64,000 nt of DNA from Fibrobacteraceae bacterium (GCA_017631885.1 JAGBSH010000005.1:1-64000); one strand, 5' to 3'. Shown: positions 18,740 to 28,617, counted from the first letter of the stretch. A program made the numbers and translations. The notes: generated from the letters alone by a model not told the origin.

Positions 18740-20542
18740 ATGCGTATGAGCGAATTTTTGCATAAAGATAGCCTTGGTCCTGTTGTGGAACAGGATATGC
18801 ACAAGGATTTTGGAGAAGATGGTTTTAAATTAGAATGCGGTGAAACTTTACCTGCATTGGATATTCGTTTTGAAACGTATGGAACTTTGAACGAAACCGC
18901 AGATAATGTGGTTTGGATTTGCAGTCCTTTGACTGCAGATGCTCACGTGGCTGGGTTTCATTCTAAAGAAGATAAGCATGTCGGTTGGTGGGACGCTTTG
19001 ATAGGAAAAGGAAAAGCTGTTGATACCGATAAATTTTTTGTGGTTTGTTCTAATATTTTGGGTGGTTGCAAAGGGACTACCGGGCCTGCAAGTATTAACC
19101 CGAAAACAGGCAAGCCCTATGGTTCTAAGTTTCCTAAGATTTCTATTGGCGATATGGTTCGCACACAGAAAGTTCTGGCTGATTATTTAGGGATTAAGCA
19201 TATTTATGCAGTAATTGGCGGTTCTATGGGCGGGTTCCAGGCTATGAAATGGGGCATATTCTACCCTGATTTTATCGAACGTCTTGTGATTATCGCTAGT
19301 TCTCCACGTTTTTCAAGCCAAGCACTTGGGTTTGAAATTGTAGCTCGAGATGTAATTACACAAGACCCGAATTTTAATGGCGGCGATTATTACGAAAGTG
19401 AATTTCCAAGAATTGGCCTTGCCAATGCAAGAAAATTAGCCCATATCACCTATCTTTCTGCCGAAGGAATGGAACAGAAATTCAAGCGCGCTGCTGCTAA
19501 AGAGGCGCATACCAAAGCCACTCAAGCTTATGCAACCCCTTTTGATATGAACATTCCTTTAGAAAGTTATTTAAGGTATCAAGGGGCTAAATTTGTAGAA
19601 CGTTTTGACGCTAATAGTTATTTGCAAATTGCTCATGCGACTGATACGTTTGATTTAGAAAGTGAATATGGCTCACTTGAAAAAGCATTTGAAGGGATTC
19701 ATGCTGATGTTTTGAATATAAATCTCAGTTCAGACTGGCTGTTTCCTCCTGATGAATCAAGAAAAATCACTACCGCTTTTTTAAACACCAAGAAAAACAT
19801 TACAAGCCTTGAATATGATACTGCTTTTGGTCATGATGGTTTTTTAATTGAAGGGAATAAACTTGGGAAATCTATCGGGCGTTTTTTAAATGTTTCTAAT
19901 TCAAAATCCAAGACCAGTAATATTTCTACGATTTTTAGTGATGGCGTCGCGTTAAAACTTTTACAGAATTTTATTAAAGAAAATGATAGAATTCTGGATT
20001 TAGGTTGCGGAGACGGTTCTTTACTTGCCACATTGAAAGCTCAAAAAAATGTGCAAGGTATTGGTATTGAAAAAGACGAAACGTGTATCCTTTCTTGTAT
20101 TCATAAAGACGTTCCTGTTCTGCAAAAAGATTTGGATAAAGGCTTAAATGATATTGCAGAAAATAGTTTTGATTTAGCTATTCTGAATAGAACTTTGCAA
20201 GAAATGAGAGACCCACTCGGCCTTCTTCAGGAAATTCTACGCGTGGCTAAATATGTGGCTATTACATTCCCGAATTTTGGGAACTGGTCCGTGCGTTCCG
20301 CTTTACTTTTCCGCGGGAGAATGCCTAAATCTAAAGAACTCCCCTACGAATGGTATAATACGCCAAACATTCACCTTTTTACTTTGCGGGATTTTACCAG
20401 ACTGTGTGAAAAGCAAGGTTTAAAAATTGAAAAAATGGTTATTGATAATGACGATGCCTTAAGCAAAGGCTTAACAGCTATAGGCCTCAAGAACCTTGGT
20501 GCTGAACGCGTTCTGGCTATTATTTCAAAGAAGGATTTATAA
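18740..20542 (+). CDS. MetX-MetW fusion: homoserine O-acetyltransferase plus MetW methyltransferase-fold domain
   Basis: This 600-aa protein joins two methionine-pathway proteins. Residues of about 1-385 are the alpha/beta-hydrolase MetX, which makes O-acyl-homoserine. It has the nucleophile in GGSMGGFQAMKW (Ser 162), Asp 332 in SSDWLFPP and His 365 in FGHDGF, with GGCKGTTGPASI upstream. Residues of about 400-600 are MetW, with the SAM-binding LDLGCGDGS (419-427) and the PNFGNWSVR and KELPYEWYNTPNIH family motifs. In many Proteobacteria metX and metW are separate neighbours. The start is ATG 18740 or 18746. No Shine-Dalgarno is visible, and TATATT just before it could mean a leaderless transcript. 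yicC follows after one base. Confidence 0.92.
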   Translation: MRMSEFLHKDSLGPVVEQDMHKDFGEDGFKLECGETLPALDIRFETYGTLNETADNVVWICSPLTADAHVAGFHSKEDKHVGWWDALIGKGKAVDTDKFFVVCSNILGGCKGTTGPASINPKTGKPYGSKFPKISIGDMVRTQKVLADYLGIKHIYAVIGGSMGGFQAMKWGIFYPDFIERLVIIASSPRFSSQALGFEIVARDVITQDPNFNGGDYYESEFPRIGLANARKLAHITYLSAEGMEQKFKRAAAKEAHTKATQAYATPFDMNIPLESYLRYQGAKFVERFDANSYLQIAHATDTFDLESEYGSLEKAFEGIHADVLNINLSSDWLFPPDESRKITTAFLNTKKNITSLEYDTAFGHDGFLIEGNKLGKSIGRFLNVSNSKSKTSNISTIFSDGVALKLLQNFIKENDRILDLGCGDGSLLATLKAQKNVQGIGIEKDETCILSCIHKDVPVLQKDLDKGLNDIAENSFDLAILNRTLQEMRDPLGLLQEILRVAKYVAITFPNFGNWSVRSALLFRGRMPKSKELPYEWYNTPNIHLFTLRDFTRLCEKQGLKIEKMVIDNDDALSKGLTAIGLKNLGAERVLAIISKKDL

Positions 20543-20543
20543 T

Positions 20544-21425
20544 ATGTCTCTTTTTTCGATGACTGGCTATGGGAAAAGTGAATCTGATTTTAATGGTATG
20601 CCATGTACTGTTGAAGTCCGTTCTGTAAACAATCGTTTTTTAGATATTGTTTCAAAACTTCCAAAAGAATTGGCTTATTTAGAAACCGAAATCAAAAATC
20701 TTATAAAGTCCAAATTGGCTCGCGGTTCGGTGAATATTTTTATTACTCTTGGTGGAAATGAAACTGCATCTATTCCGTCTTCTTATAATAAAGAATTGGT
20801 TGAAGCTATTGTTAAAATCGCTAACGACATACAGAATACTTATAAAATAAATGGCGAAATTCGTTTAGAACATTTGTTGAATCAACCAGAAATTTTTTCT
20901 TACAAAAACGATTCTTCTAAAGAAGAAGCTCTCTGTAAGCATATTTTGAATGAAACAGAAAAAGCTTTGGACGCTCTTATTAAAATGCGTAAAGTCGAAG
21001 GCGAAAATTTGGAAAAAGATTTGTTGAAACGTTTAAACGTTCTTGATTCTACTTTAGACAAAATCGCCCATTTAGACCCTTTACGAATTGTTTCATGGAA
21101 AGAAAAATTCCAAGAACGCTTGAAAGCTCTTATGGGTGAAACAGAAATTGACCCAGCGAGAATTTTACAAGAAGCTAGTATTACCGCTGATAAACTAGAT
21201 ATTAACGAAGAAATTACTCGTTTTAAAAGCCATAATCTCCTTTTTGCAAACGCTATAAAAGAAGGTTCATCACAAGGTAAAAAGCTTAATTTCATTTTGC
21301 AAGAAATGGGCCGCGAAGCGAATACTCTTGGTACCAAATGCCAAGATGCAGAAATCCAAAGTTTAGCGATTCTTTTAAAAGATGAAATTGAAAGTATGCG
21401 CGAACAAGTGATGAATATTGAATAG
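20544..21425 (+). CDS. yicC: YicC family protein (endoribonuclease/RNase adaptor type)
   Basis: This 293-aa protein matches YicC in length and order: the N-terminal SMTGYGKSE signature, EVRSVNNRFLDI, and the C-terminal DUF1732-like block (ITADKLDINEEITRFKSH, GKKLNFILQEMGREANTLG, KDEIESMREQVMNIE). E. coli YicC has been linked to RNA turnover and stress survival. ATG 20544 (AAGGA upstream) fits the conserved start; the longer frame from 20496 would overlap metXW. The one-base gap suggests cotranscription with metXW. A terminator-like hairpin follows. Confidence 0.93.
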   Translation: MSLFSMTGYGKSESDFNGMPCTVEVRSVNNRFLDIVSKLPKELAYLETEIKNLIKSKLARGSVNIFITLGGNETASIPSSYNKELVEAIVKIANDIQNTYKINGEIRLEHLLNQPEIFSYKNDSSKEEALCKHILNETEKALDALIKMRKVEGENLEKDLLKRLNVLDSTLDKIAHLDPLRIVSWKEKFQERLKALMGETEIDPARILQEASITADKLDINEEITRFKSHNLLFANAIKEGSSQGKKLNFILQEMGREANTLGTKCQDAEIQSLAILLKDEIESMREQVMNIE

Positions 21426-21450
21426 TTTTTTTTAATACGATTTCAAATAG

Positions 21451-21485
21451 AATATGCTTTTTTTTCTAAAAAAAAGCATATTTTT
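21451..21485 (+). terminator. Terminator-like hairpin between yicC and the RelA/SpoT gene
   Basis: Perfect arms ATATGC-T8 and A8-GCATAT (21452-21465 with 21468-21481) are followed by T's. The stem is AT-rich and hence weaker than the others in the window. Confidence 0.6.
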
Positions 21486-21533
21486 CGTTTAAATTATTCC
21501 TAAAAAGCGAGTTTTTTGATAGATTAGGGGTGT

Positions 21534-23669
21534 ATGGAAGTATCGGCATTAAGTAGTCATCAAGAACACATCATTCAGATGTTAATTCGTAAAAATCCTT
21601 CTCTCAATGAAGATTTATTGAGAAAGGCTGTTCTTTTTATTACCGATGCCCATAAAGGTCAATTTCGAAAAAGCGGAATGCCTTATACAGAACACCCTTT
21701 AGAAGTTGCTAAAATCCTTGCTGATTTACAATTAGATACGGCTTCTGTTCTTGCTGGGCTTTTACACGACGTTGTTGAAGACACTCCTCACACGTTAAAA
21801 GAACTTACAGAAATGTTTGGCGAAGAAACTGCATTTATGGTTGATGCAGTTACAAAAATTTCTGCTGTTCAAAAACAAAAGAATAAAGATGCCGAAAAAG
21901 CGGAGACTTATAGAAAATTAGTGAACGCAATGGCTAAAGACCCGCGCGTTTTATTGATTAAAATTGCCGACCGCTTACATAATATGCGCACTATGCGCTA
22001 TATGAAACCAGAAAAGCGCCAAAGTATTGCTCAAGAAACTCTTGATATTTACGTTCCTTTAACCCATCGTTTCGGTTTATACAAATTCAAATCAGAATTA
22101 GAAGATTTGTCTTTTAAATACGTAAACCCAGTGGAATACCAAAAAATTGTTGATGCTTTAATTGAAAAAAAGAATACTCGTGAAGCTTATGTTAAATCAG
22201 TTATCGGGCCGTTACAATTTAAACTTGCTCTAGAAGAACTAGATTGTACTATCCAAGGGCGTACAAAAAACATTTATAGCATTTACTCAAAAATGCAACG
22301 CAGAAATTGTTCTTTTGAAGAAATTTTTGATATTTTTGCCGTTCGAATTATCGTCAATACTATTTCAGATTGCTATCTCGCTCTTGGTTATGTTCACAAT
22401 CTTTGGGCTCCTTTACAAAGTCGTTTTAAAGATTATATCGCAACACCTAAACCCAACCTTTACCAAAGTATTCATACAACCGTTATTGGTCCAGAAAATA
22501 AAATGGTTGAAGTTCAAATCAGAACTCAAGATATGGATATGACTGCCGAAAAAGGTTTTGCGGCTCACTGGGCTTATAAAATGGAAACAGGCCGAAGCGG
22601 CGAAGAACTCGGTTGGCTAGAACAAATGGCAAAACTTCAGGCAGAAATTCCTGATTCAATGGATTTCTTGAATTTCTTGAAAGCCGATTTAAAGCCAAAA
22701 GGAATGCCTGTATTTACACCGAAAGGCGATTCTGTAGAATTACCTCCTGGAGCAACTATTCTTGATTTTGCTTTTGCTGTTCATACTGAACTTGGCTTGC
22801 ATTGTATTGGAGCCAAAATAAACAACAAAGTTTTTAACATTGATTCTGTTGTTCCTAATGGCGCTACAGTACAAATCATTAAATCTCCTTCTCAAGAGCC
22901 AGGGCCAGAATGGCTTGATATTGTAAAAACGGCTAAAGCTAAACAAGAATTACGCCGTTGGATGCGGACTAGTTTTATACAGCAAGCACAGAATTTAGGT
23001 AAAGAAATCTGGGAAAGAGAACTTAGACGTTCTCATATTAAAGCTTCTGATATTCCTAATGAACAAAGTATTTGCAAGCACTTCAATTTAAAAAACATTG
23101 AAACTTTCTATGAAAAATTAGGGCAAGGAGAAATGATTCTCCCAGAACTTCAGAAATTTTTGACTTCTTTTTCTAAGATTAAAGAAAATTACGAGCCTTC
23201 TGTTTTGCTCTATTCAAAAGAAAATAGTGCATTAGACCCATTCCCTTTGCCTATTTCACAAAATTCTTCTTTACTGATTCATTTTGCTAAATGTTGTTCA
23301 CCGATTCCTGGTGAAGAAATTACAGGTGTACTTGTTCCACACCAAGGTATAGAAGTTCATAATACAGGTTGTTCTAAACTAGAAGAAATTCCTCCTGAGC
23401 AATTAATTGCGGTTACTTGGGATGGCGAATCTTCTCGCTCTTTTGAAACACACCTTTCTATTGATACAGATAACCGGAAAGGGATTACAATAGATGTATT
23501 AAACGAACTCAGTAATGCAAATGTTTTCCTTGTTCGTATGAGTGTGGCTTCGGTGAAATATTCTGGTCGCATTCGTCTTACATTTAAAGCTTTTAGAAAA
23601 ACTCAAGTTGAAAAAATTCTTATGAACATTAAACGTATTGAAGGCGTTAGGGAGGTACGTAAACAATGA
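21534..23669 (+). CDS. RelA/SpoT-type (p)ppGpp synthetase/hydrolase
   Basis: This 711-aa Rsh protein controls the stringent response. The N-terminal HD hydrolase is intact by eye: H54 in YTEHPLEV, H78-D79 in LLHDVVEDT, and KIADRLHNMRTM. The synthetase domain follows (about 230-345) with GRTKNIYSIYSKM, YQSIHTTVIGP and VEVQIRTQDMDM...EKGFAAHW. A TGS domain (VFTPKGDSVELPPGATILDFAF, about 395-455) and a C-terminal ACT domain (about 640-711) complete a long bifunctional Rsh. AGGGG lies before the ATG. It overlaps the next gene by four bases. Confidence 0.95.
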   Translation: MEVSALSSHQEHIIQMLIRKNPSLNEDLLRKAVLFITDAHKGQFRKSGMPYTEHPLEVAKILADLQLDTASVLAGLLHDVVEDTPHTLKELTEMFGEETAFMVDAVTKISAVQKQKNKDAEKAETYRKLVNAMAKDPRVLLIKIADRLHNMRTMRYMKPEKRQSIAQETLDIYVPLTHRFGLYKFKSELEDLSFKYVNPVEYQKIVDALIEKKNTREAYVKSVIGPLQFKLALEELDCTIQGRTKNIYSIYSKMQRRNCSFEEIFDIFAVRIIVNTISDCYLALGYVHNLWAPLQSRFKDYIATPKPNLYQSIHTTVIGPENKMVEVQIRTQDMDMTAEKGFAAHWAYKMETGRSGEELGWLEQMAKLQAEIPDSMDFLNFLKADLKPKGMPVFTPKGDSVELPPGATILDFAFAVHTELGLHCIGAKINNKVFNIDSVVPNGATVQIIKSPSQEPGPEWLDIVKTAKAKQELRRWMRTSFIQQAQNLGKEIWERELRRSHIKASDIPNEQSICKHFNLKNIETFYEKLGQGEMILPELQKFLTSFSKIKENYEPSVLLYSKENSALDPFPLPISQNSSLLIHFAKCCSPIPGEEITGVLVPHQGIEVHNTGCSKLEEIPPEQLIAVTWDGESSRSFETHLSIDTDNRKGITIDVLNELSNANVFLVRMSVASVKYSGRIRLTFKAFRKTQVEKILMNIKRIEGVREVRKQ

Positions 23670-24256
23670 AATCGCTACCCCATCTTTTCGATTATACTTT
23701 AAAAAATCGTGCTTTTAATTGCCGTATGCGTAATCGTTATTACGAAGAGGTTTATTACGCTTTCCGTTCTCTTGAACAACGATTAAAAAATTACGAAAAC
23801 GAAGAAGCCGATAATCATGAACGCTTTTATACTATAGATCAAGAAATAAGACGTTACGAACAAATTCTTGAAAAGTGTCTTGAATACGCACAAGCCTCTG
23901 TATTTTTTGGCAAAACAAATAAAATTTCTTTATTTTCAAAAGACAGGCGTTATGGTATTTTACAAGAAGAATTTTTCTTGGTTTATTTTTTACAAGAATT
24001 ATTAGCGACAACTCGTTACATTATTTCTCGTATTGAAACAGATACTCTTTTACGTGAAATGGAACAAAAAGCAAGAAATGGTCAAGCAGAAACGGTTCAT
24101 GTGTCTGGTTTTTGGAGAAACTTGCAAAAGAATCTTGAAATTTTAAGCAGTACAACTATCCGCGAATTTCAAGATTTATGCAAACACATCCAAGAACGTT
24201 TTCAAACCGGAAACTCCGTTTTCGGGACATTGCAAGAGTTGCAGAACTTTTATTAA
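23666..24256 (+). CDS. Unknown helical protein between the RelA/SpoT gene and nuoA
   Basis: I do not recognise this 196-aa protein. It is highly charged and helical, with a likely coiled-coil at about 25-75 (YYAFRSLEQRLKNYENEE, then QEIRRYEQILEKCLEY) and another helix-rich stretch at about 95-140. There is no signal peptide and no membrane segment. Its ATG overlaps the Rsh stop codon (ATGA), and nuoA begins 11 bases after its end, so it sits in one transcription unit with both. That position could reflect only gene packing; it does not show a role in complex I. Confidence 0.75.
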   Translation: MKSLPHLFDYTLKNRAFNCRMRNRYYEEVYYAFRSLEQRLKNYENEEADNHERFYTIDQEIRRYEQILEKCLEYAQASVFFGKTNKISLFSKDRRYGILQEEFFLVYFLQELLATTRYIISRIETDTLLREMEQKARNGQAETVHVSGFWRNLQKNLEILSSTTIREFQDLCKHIQERFQTGNSVFGTLQELQNFY

Positions 24257-24267
24257 AAAGGTAGAAT

Positions 24268-24651
24268 ATGACAGAATATTTACCCCTTCTGTTTATTTTA
24301 TTTCTCGGTTCGATTATTGCGATTGGCGCTATTCTCGTAGGGAAAATTTTGGGTTACCAAAGTAAAAACACAAAAAACAAATTCGCTCCTTATGAATGTG
24401 GTGTGCCTACTTTTGGTTCAGCAAGAATCCAATTTAAAGTAGAATACTACATATTCGCTCTTCTCTTTTTGATTTTTGATATTGAAGCTCTTTTCTTGTT
24501 TCCAATCGCTGTTAACTTAAAAGAAATTTTTGCTGGTGAACCAATGGTTATTACGCCAGCTATTGTAATTGCTGATCTCATTATTTTTGTTTCTATTCTA
24601 TTTTCTGGTTTGGTATATGCTTGGAAAAAAGGATTTTTAAAATGGGAATAA
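24268..24651 (+). CDS. nuoA: NADH-quinone oxidoreductase subunit A
   Basis: This 127-aa membrane subunit has three predicted helices (about 4-28, 62-85, 95-118) and the family loop with APYECGVP (the conserved Cys, at the quinone-site loop) and [28 protein letters not shown] is present before the ATG. It is the first gene of an 11-subunit complex I operon with the order A, BC, D, H, I, J, K, L, M, N. Its 3' end overlaps the start of nuoBC. Confidence 0.95.
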   Translation: MTEYLPLLFILFLGSIIAIGAILVGKILGYQSKNTKNKFAPYECGVPTFGSARIQFKVEYYIFALLFLIFDIEALFLFPIAVNLKEIFAGEPMVITPAIVIADLIIFVSILFSGLVYAWKKGFLKWE

Positions 24652-25859
24652 TGCCTTTCATTCCAAAAATTTTAGACCCAGTTCCTGGTGGAAAAACCAT
24701 TGTCAATATGGTTGACTATGTAGTAAATTGGGCTCGTGCTAATTCTCTATGGCCATTAACTTATGGCACAAGTTGTTGTGCTATTGAAATGATGTCTAGT
24801 TCTATGGCTCGTTATGACATTGCTCGATTTGGCTCTGAAGTTTTTAGAGATTCTCCAAGACAAGCAGACTTATTTATTATTGCCGGAACAATTACCGAAA
24901 GAATGGCGCCTGCAGTTCAAATGCTTTGGGAACAAATTCCTGGGCCAAAATATTCTATCGCTATGGGAGCGTGCACCATATCCGGAGGACCTTTCCGCTA
25001 TGACAATTATGCAGTCGTTCGTGGTGCAGAGCAAGTTATTCCGGTAGATGTTTTTATTCCAGGTTGCCCTCCAAGACCAGAAGCTTTATTTCATGGTTTA
25101 TTAAAATTACGTGAAAAAATCATGAAAGAATCTAGTCGTAATGTTTGGAAAGAAGGTGCTTTAAGCGAATCTGAAGAACGAAATCGCTACAAAGAAGCAG
25201 CTCTTGCCTGGGCAGAACTTGAAAAAATTAAAGACGAAGAAATGGCACTTGCACGCGAACAATTTAAAACAAACCCACCAGAAAATTACGTCCCTTATAA
25301 AGCCGTCCGTGTTCAAAAAGAAACCTTCCCAGAAATTGAAAGAGTTAATATCCAAACTCAAGGAAAATCGGTAGAAGAATTATTCAAAATTGCAGAAACA
25401 TACGAGAGTGATATAAAAATTTTTGATGAATCTAGCGATATTTTAGATATTGTCGTTTCTAAAGAGAAATATTTCCATTTAGCTAATTCGCTGAAAAATG
25501 ATGAAAATATAAAACTAGACTATCTGATTGATATTACGGCTGTTGACTGGAATGATCACTTTGATGTTATCGCACAACTAATGAGTACAAAATTCGGGCA
25601 TAAAGTCTTTTTACGCGTTGCACTTTCTAAAAAAGAAATTTCTGACGAAACAAAAGCAACTTCCATTCTTGCTTCTTTAGAGTCTTTAACGCCGCTCTAC
25701 CCTGCTGCCGATTTTAAAGAACGCGAAGTTTACGATATGTTCGGGATTTATTTTGAAAATCATCCAGATATGCGCCGTTTATTCCTAGATGAAAATTTCA
25801 AAGGATATCCTCTTCGAAAAGATTTTACCCACCCGCATATTATTCCAAAGCCGGTATAG
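24642..25859 (+). CDS. nuoBC: Fused NuoB-NuoC subunit of complex I
   Basis: This 405-aa protein joins two peripheral-arm subunits. Residues 1-160 are NuoB, which carries the terminal N2 [4Fe-4S] cluster; all four ligands are present (C45-C46 in [10 protein letters not shown]111 in GACTISGG, C142 in [11 protein letters not shown]). A charged linker (about 165-240) leads into NuoC (about 243-405) with [11 protein letters not shown] and the hallmark [14 protein letters not shown] and [11 protein letters not shown]. The start is ATG 24642 (overlapping nuoA by ten bases); ATG 24651 is a close alternative. Fused NuoCD is common, while NuoB fused to NuoC with separate NuoD is unusual to my knowledge. 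The frame is open throughout, with no stop between the parts. Confidence 0.93.
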   Translation: MGIMPFIPKILDPVPGGKTIVNMVDYVVNWARANSLWPLTYGTSCCAIEMMSSSMARYDIARFGSEVFRDSPRQADLFIIAGTITERMAPAVQMLWEQIPGPKYSIAMGACTISGGPFRYDNYAVVRGAEQVIPVDVFIPGCPPRPEALFHGLLKLREKIMKESSRNVWKEGALSESEERNRYKEAALAWAELEKIKDEEMALAREQFKTNPPENYVPYKAVRVQKETFPEIERVNIQTQGKSVEELFKIAETYESDIKIFDESSDILDIVVSKEKYFHLANSLKNDENIKLDYLIDITAVDWNDHFDVIAQLMSTKFGHKVFLRVALSKKEISDETKATSILASLESLTPLYPAADFKEREVYDMFGIYFENHPDMRRLFLDENFKGYPLRKDFTHPHIIPKPV

Positions 25860-25861
25860 TT

Positions 25862-27004
25862 ATGAGTAAGAATATTTTACTTCCCGGATTCAGAGAACCT
25901 CCTGTTGATGAAGATTTTGAAGAATTTTACATCAATATGGGCCCACAACACCCCAGTACACACGGGGCATTGCGCTTGGTAGTCAGACTTGATGGTGAAA
26001 AAATTATTGAAGTAGTTCCACACCTTGGATACATTCACCGTGGCATGGAAAAACAAGCCGAAAAGCTAAATTACATCCAATACATTATGATGTCAGACAG
26101 ACAAGATTATTTAACAGCCATCCAAAATAATCTAGGCGTTTGTCTTGCTTTAGAAAAAGGTGCTGGAATTGGTGTTCCTGAACGCGCAGAATATATTCGG
26201 GTGATTCTTGCAGAACTTTCTCGAATTGCTTCTCACTTAGTTTTTTATGCTTGCTTTGGTGGCGATCTTGGTGGTCAGACAGTTCTACTTTATGGATTTA
26301 AAGAACGTGAAATGATTCACGATATTTTTGAAGAAGTCACGGGTTCGCGCTTGACAACTAACTTTTTCAGACCAGGTGGTTCTAACAAAGATATTCCAGA
26401 TACTTTTGTTCCAAGAGTTAAAGCGTTATTAAAACATTTAGAAGGCGCTCTTTCTGATTACGACCGCTTGCTTACCAAAAATATTGCCGCCATGGATAGG
26501 TCTGTTGGCGTAGGCGTTCTTTCTAAAGAAGATGCTATTGCTTATGGCTGTTCTGGCCCTGTATTACGCGCTTCGGGCGTTTCTTATGACGTGCGTAAAA
26601 ACGACCCTTACAGTATTTACTCTTCTTTAGATTTTAATGTGCCTGTTTTTTACAATGGTGATTGTTATGACCGCTATTTGATTCGTTTCCAAGAAATGTA
26701 CGAATCCATAAAAATCATTAAACAATGTATTGACAAAATTCCAAACGGGCCTTATCGTAGTAAAGAAAAGCCGATATTCAAATTACCGAATGGCAGTTTT
26801 TATGCTGCTACAGAAACTGCTAAAGGACTTTATGGAACTTATGTAGTTTCTACTGGCGGAAATTCTCCTTATCGTATTCACACGCGAAGTCCGAGTTTTG
26901 GAAATTTAGCTGCTTTAAATACAATGGCAAAAGGCCAAAGACTTTCTGACCTCGTAACTATTCTTGCCACCATTGACCCTGTTATTCCAGAAATTGATCG
27001 CTAA
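25862..27004 (+). CDS. nuoD: NADH-quinone oxidoreductase subunit D (49 kDa)
   Basis: This 380-aa subunit forms most of the quinone pocket with NuoB. Family signatures are MGPQHPSTHGALRL near residue 23, HLGYIHRGMEK, and GGSNKDIPD. The NiFe-hydrogenase-derived fold is complete, and the end (LATIDPVIPEIDR) is the usual NuoD terminus. It begins two bases after nuoBC. It stands apart from NuoC, unlike the E. coli NuoCD fusion. Confidence 0.96.
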   Translation: MSKNILLPGFREPPVDEDFEEFYINMGPQHPSTHGALRLVVRLDGEKIIEVVPHLGYIHRGMEKQAEKLNYIQYIMMSDRQDYLTAIQNNLGVCLALEKGAGIGVPERAEYIRVILAELSRIASHLVFYACFGGDLGGQTVLLYGFKEREMIHDIFEEVTGSRLTTNFFRPGGSNKDIPDTFVPRVKALLKHLEGALSDYDRLLTKNIAAMDRSVGVGVLSKEDAIAYGCSGPVLRASGVSYDVRKNDPYSIYSSLDFNVPVFYNGDCYDRYLIRFQEMYESIKIIKQCIDKIPNGPYRSKEKPIFKLPNGSFYAATETAKGLYGTYVVSTGGNSPYRIHTRSPSFGNLAALNTMAKGQRLSDLVTILATIDPVIPEIDR

Positions 27005-27013
27005 AGGTTTATT

Positions 27014-28141
27014 ATGCTCCCTTCTGTAACTCACCCCATTGGCGATTTTGTCAGAGAAAATGTCCCGAATGTTTTGGGATATTTGCCCGATTTTATACAG
27101 CCATATATTCCTTCTGCAGAAATTGCAACTTTAATAAACATCATTATTTGTATGGTGGCTATTGCAGTTGTCGGTATTGCGCCTGTTCCTGTTTTAATTT
27201 ATATGGAAAGAAAAGTTTGTGCGCATATCCAATGCCGATTAGGCCCTATGCGACTTGGCCCACATGGTGTTTTACAACTTGTTGCTGACATAGCCAAATT
27301 ACTTTTCAAAGAAGTTTATGCTCCAAAAGGAGCCGACAAATTTCTGTTTTACTTAGCTCCAATTTTTGTTTTAACAGCCCCATTTTTAAATCTTTGCGTT
27401 ATCCCGTTTGATAAAAATTTGCAAGTTGCCGATTTAAGCGTAGCTATTCCATTTATACTTGCCATGAATGGCTTTGGAATTTTAAGTACGCTTCTTGGTG
27501 GTTGGGCTTCTAACAACAAATATTCTCTTATCAGTTCTTTAAGAAGCGGCGCTCAAATTATTAGTTATGAAATTTCGTTTGCGATGATTCTTCTGCTTGT
27601 TGTAATGCTTGCCGGTTCAGCAAGTTTAGGAGAAATCACTGCTAGCCAAAGCGGACACTTTTGGGATTGGTGGATTTTCAAAGCTCCTGTTCTTGGTTTA
27701 CTTGCTTTTATTATGTTTTTAGTTTCTTCAACCGCTGAACTAAACCGCGCACCCTTTGATATTGCAGAAGCCGAACAAGAACTCACTGGAGGGTTCCATA
27801 CAGAATACAATGGTATGGCATTTGCTATGTTCTATCTTGCTGAATACATTAACTTATTTACAACTTCTTGCATTGCTACGGTTTGCTTTTTAGGTGGCTA
27901 TCACGCGCCCACCATTGGAATTTTAGCCATTGATAATATTTTGAATTTCGTACCAGGAATTGTCTGGTTTTTAGGCAAAACTTTCTTTGTGGTGTGGATT
28001 TATATGATGTTCCGTTGGACATTTGTCCGCCCGCGAGTTGATCAGTTAATGGCTCTTGAATGGAAATTTTTGCTCCCAGTAAACTTGTTGCTTTTAATTT
28101 TTGGCGTTGTATTTTTAGCCTTTGGATGGATTTTGCCCTAA
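27014..28141 (+). CDS. nuoH: NADH-quinone oxidoreductase subunit H
   Basis: This 375-aa polytopic membrane subunit links the quinone site to the proton channels. Its signatures are ERKVCAHIQCRLGPMRLGPHGVLQ and AEAEQELTGGFHTEYNGMAFAMFYLAEY. About eight to nine membrane helices can be seen. The gene follows nuoD directly, where nuoE, nuoF and nuoG would sit in a 14-subunit operon, so the NADH-input module is absent here. The stop codon overlaps the start of nuoI (TAATG). Confidence 0.95.
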   Translation: MLPSVTHPIGDFVRENVPNVLGYLPDFIQPYIPSAEIATLINIIICMVAIAVVGIAPVPVLIYMERKVCAHIQCRLGPMRLGPHGVLQLVADIAKLLFKEVYAPKGADKFLFYLAPIFVLTAPFLNLCVIPFDKNLQVADLSVAIPFILAMNGFGILSTLLGGWASNNKYSLISSLRSGAQIISYEISFAMILLLVVMLAGSASLGEITASQSGHFWDWWIFKAPVLGLLAFIMFLVSSTAELNRAPFDIAEAEQELTGGFHTEYNGMAFAMFYLAEYINLFTTSCIATVCFLGGYHAPTIGILAIDNILNFVPGIVWFLGKTFFVVWIYMMFRWTFVRPRVDQLMALEWKFLLPVNLLLLIFGVVFLAFGWILP

Positions 28142-28617
28142 TGAGTACAGAAAAAATTAAAACAAAAGAATATATCAAACGCTATTTAAAACGTTGCGTT
28201 TCGGGCCCTTATAGTCTTTTATGCGGGCTTTCTGTCACTTTGCGATATTTCTTTAACCCCAAAAGAATCGTCACAGAGCAATACCCAGAAAACAAAAAAA
28301 CTCTAAAAATGCACAACCGTTTCCGTGGCCATGTTGTTATGGTTGAAGACGAAAATGGTGAAAATCTTTGTACAGCCTGTGGCATGTGTGAAAGAGCTTG
28401 CCCCAACGCTTCAATAAATGTTCTTGCCACAAAAAATATTGCTGGTAAAAAAGTCCTTGGAAAATACCTCTATCATTTTGGAAGTTGCACGCAATGCGGC
28501 CTTTGTGTAGAAGCCTGTCCATTCGGAGCCATTGAAATGGGACAAGGTTTTGAATTTGCTGATTTTTCTCCAGAAGCTTTTGAAAAAGTCCTGAATAAAA
28601 AGGAGGGACGCGGATGA
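28141..28617 (+). CDS. nuoI: NADH-quinone oxidoreductase subunit I (2x[4Fe-4S])
   Basis: This 158-aa ferredoxin-like subunit carries clusters N6a and N6b, with CTACGMCERACP and CTQCGLCVEACP as the two four-Cys motifs. The upstream RFRGHV motif is conserved in the family. I use ATG 28141, coupled to the nuoH stop; a longer upstream frame from 28060 would run inside nuoH and has no support. The C-terminus overlaps nuoJ by four bases. Confidence 0.95.
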   Translation: MSTEKIKTKEYIKRYLKRCVSGPYSLLCGLSVTLRYFFNPKRIVTEQYPENKKTLKMHNRFRGHVVMVEDENGENLCTACGMCERACPNASINVLATKNIAGKKVLGKYLYHFGSCTQCGLCVEACPFGAIEMGQGFEFADFSPEAFEKVLNKKEGRG

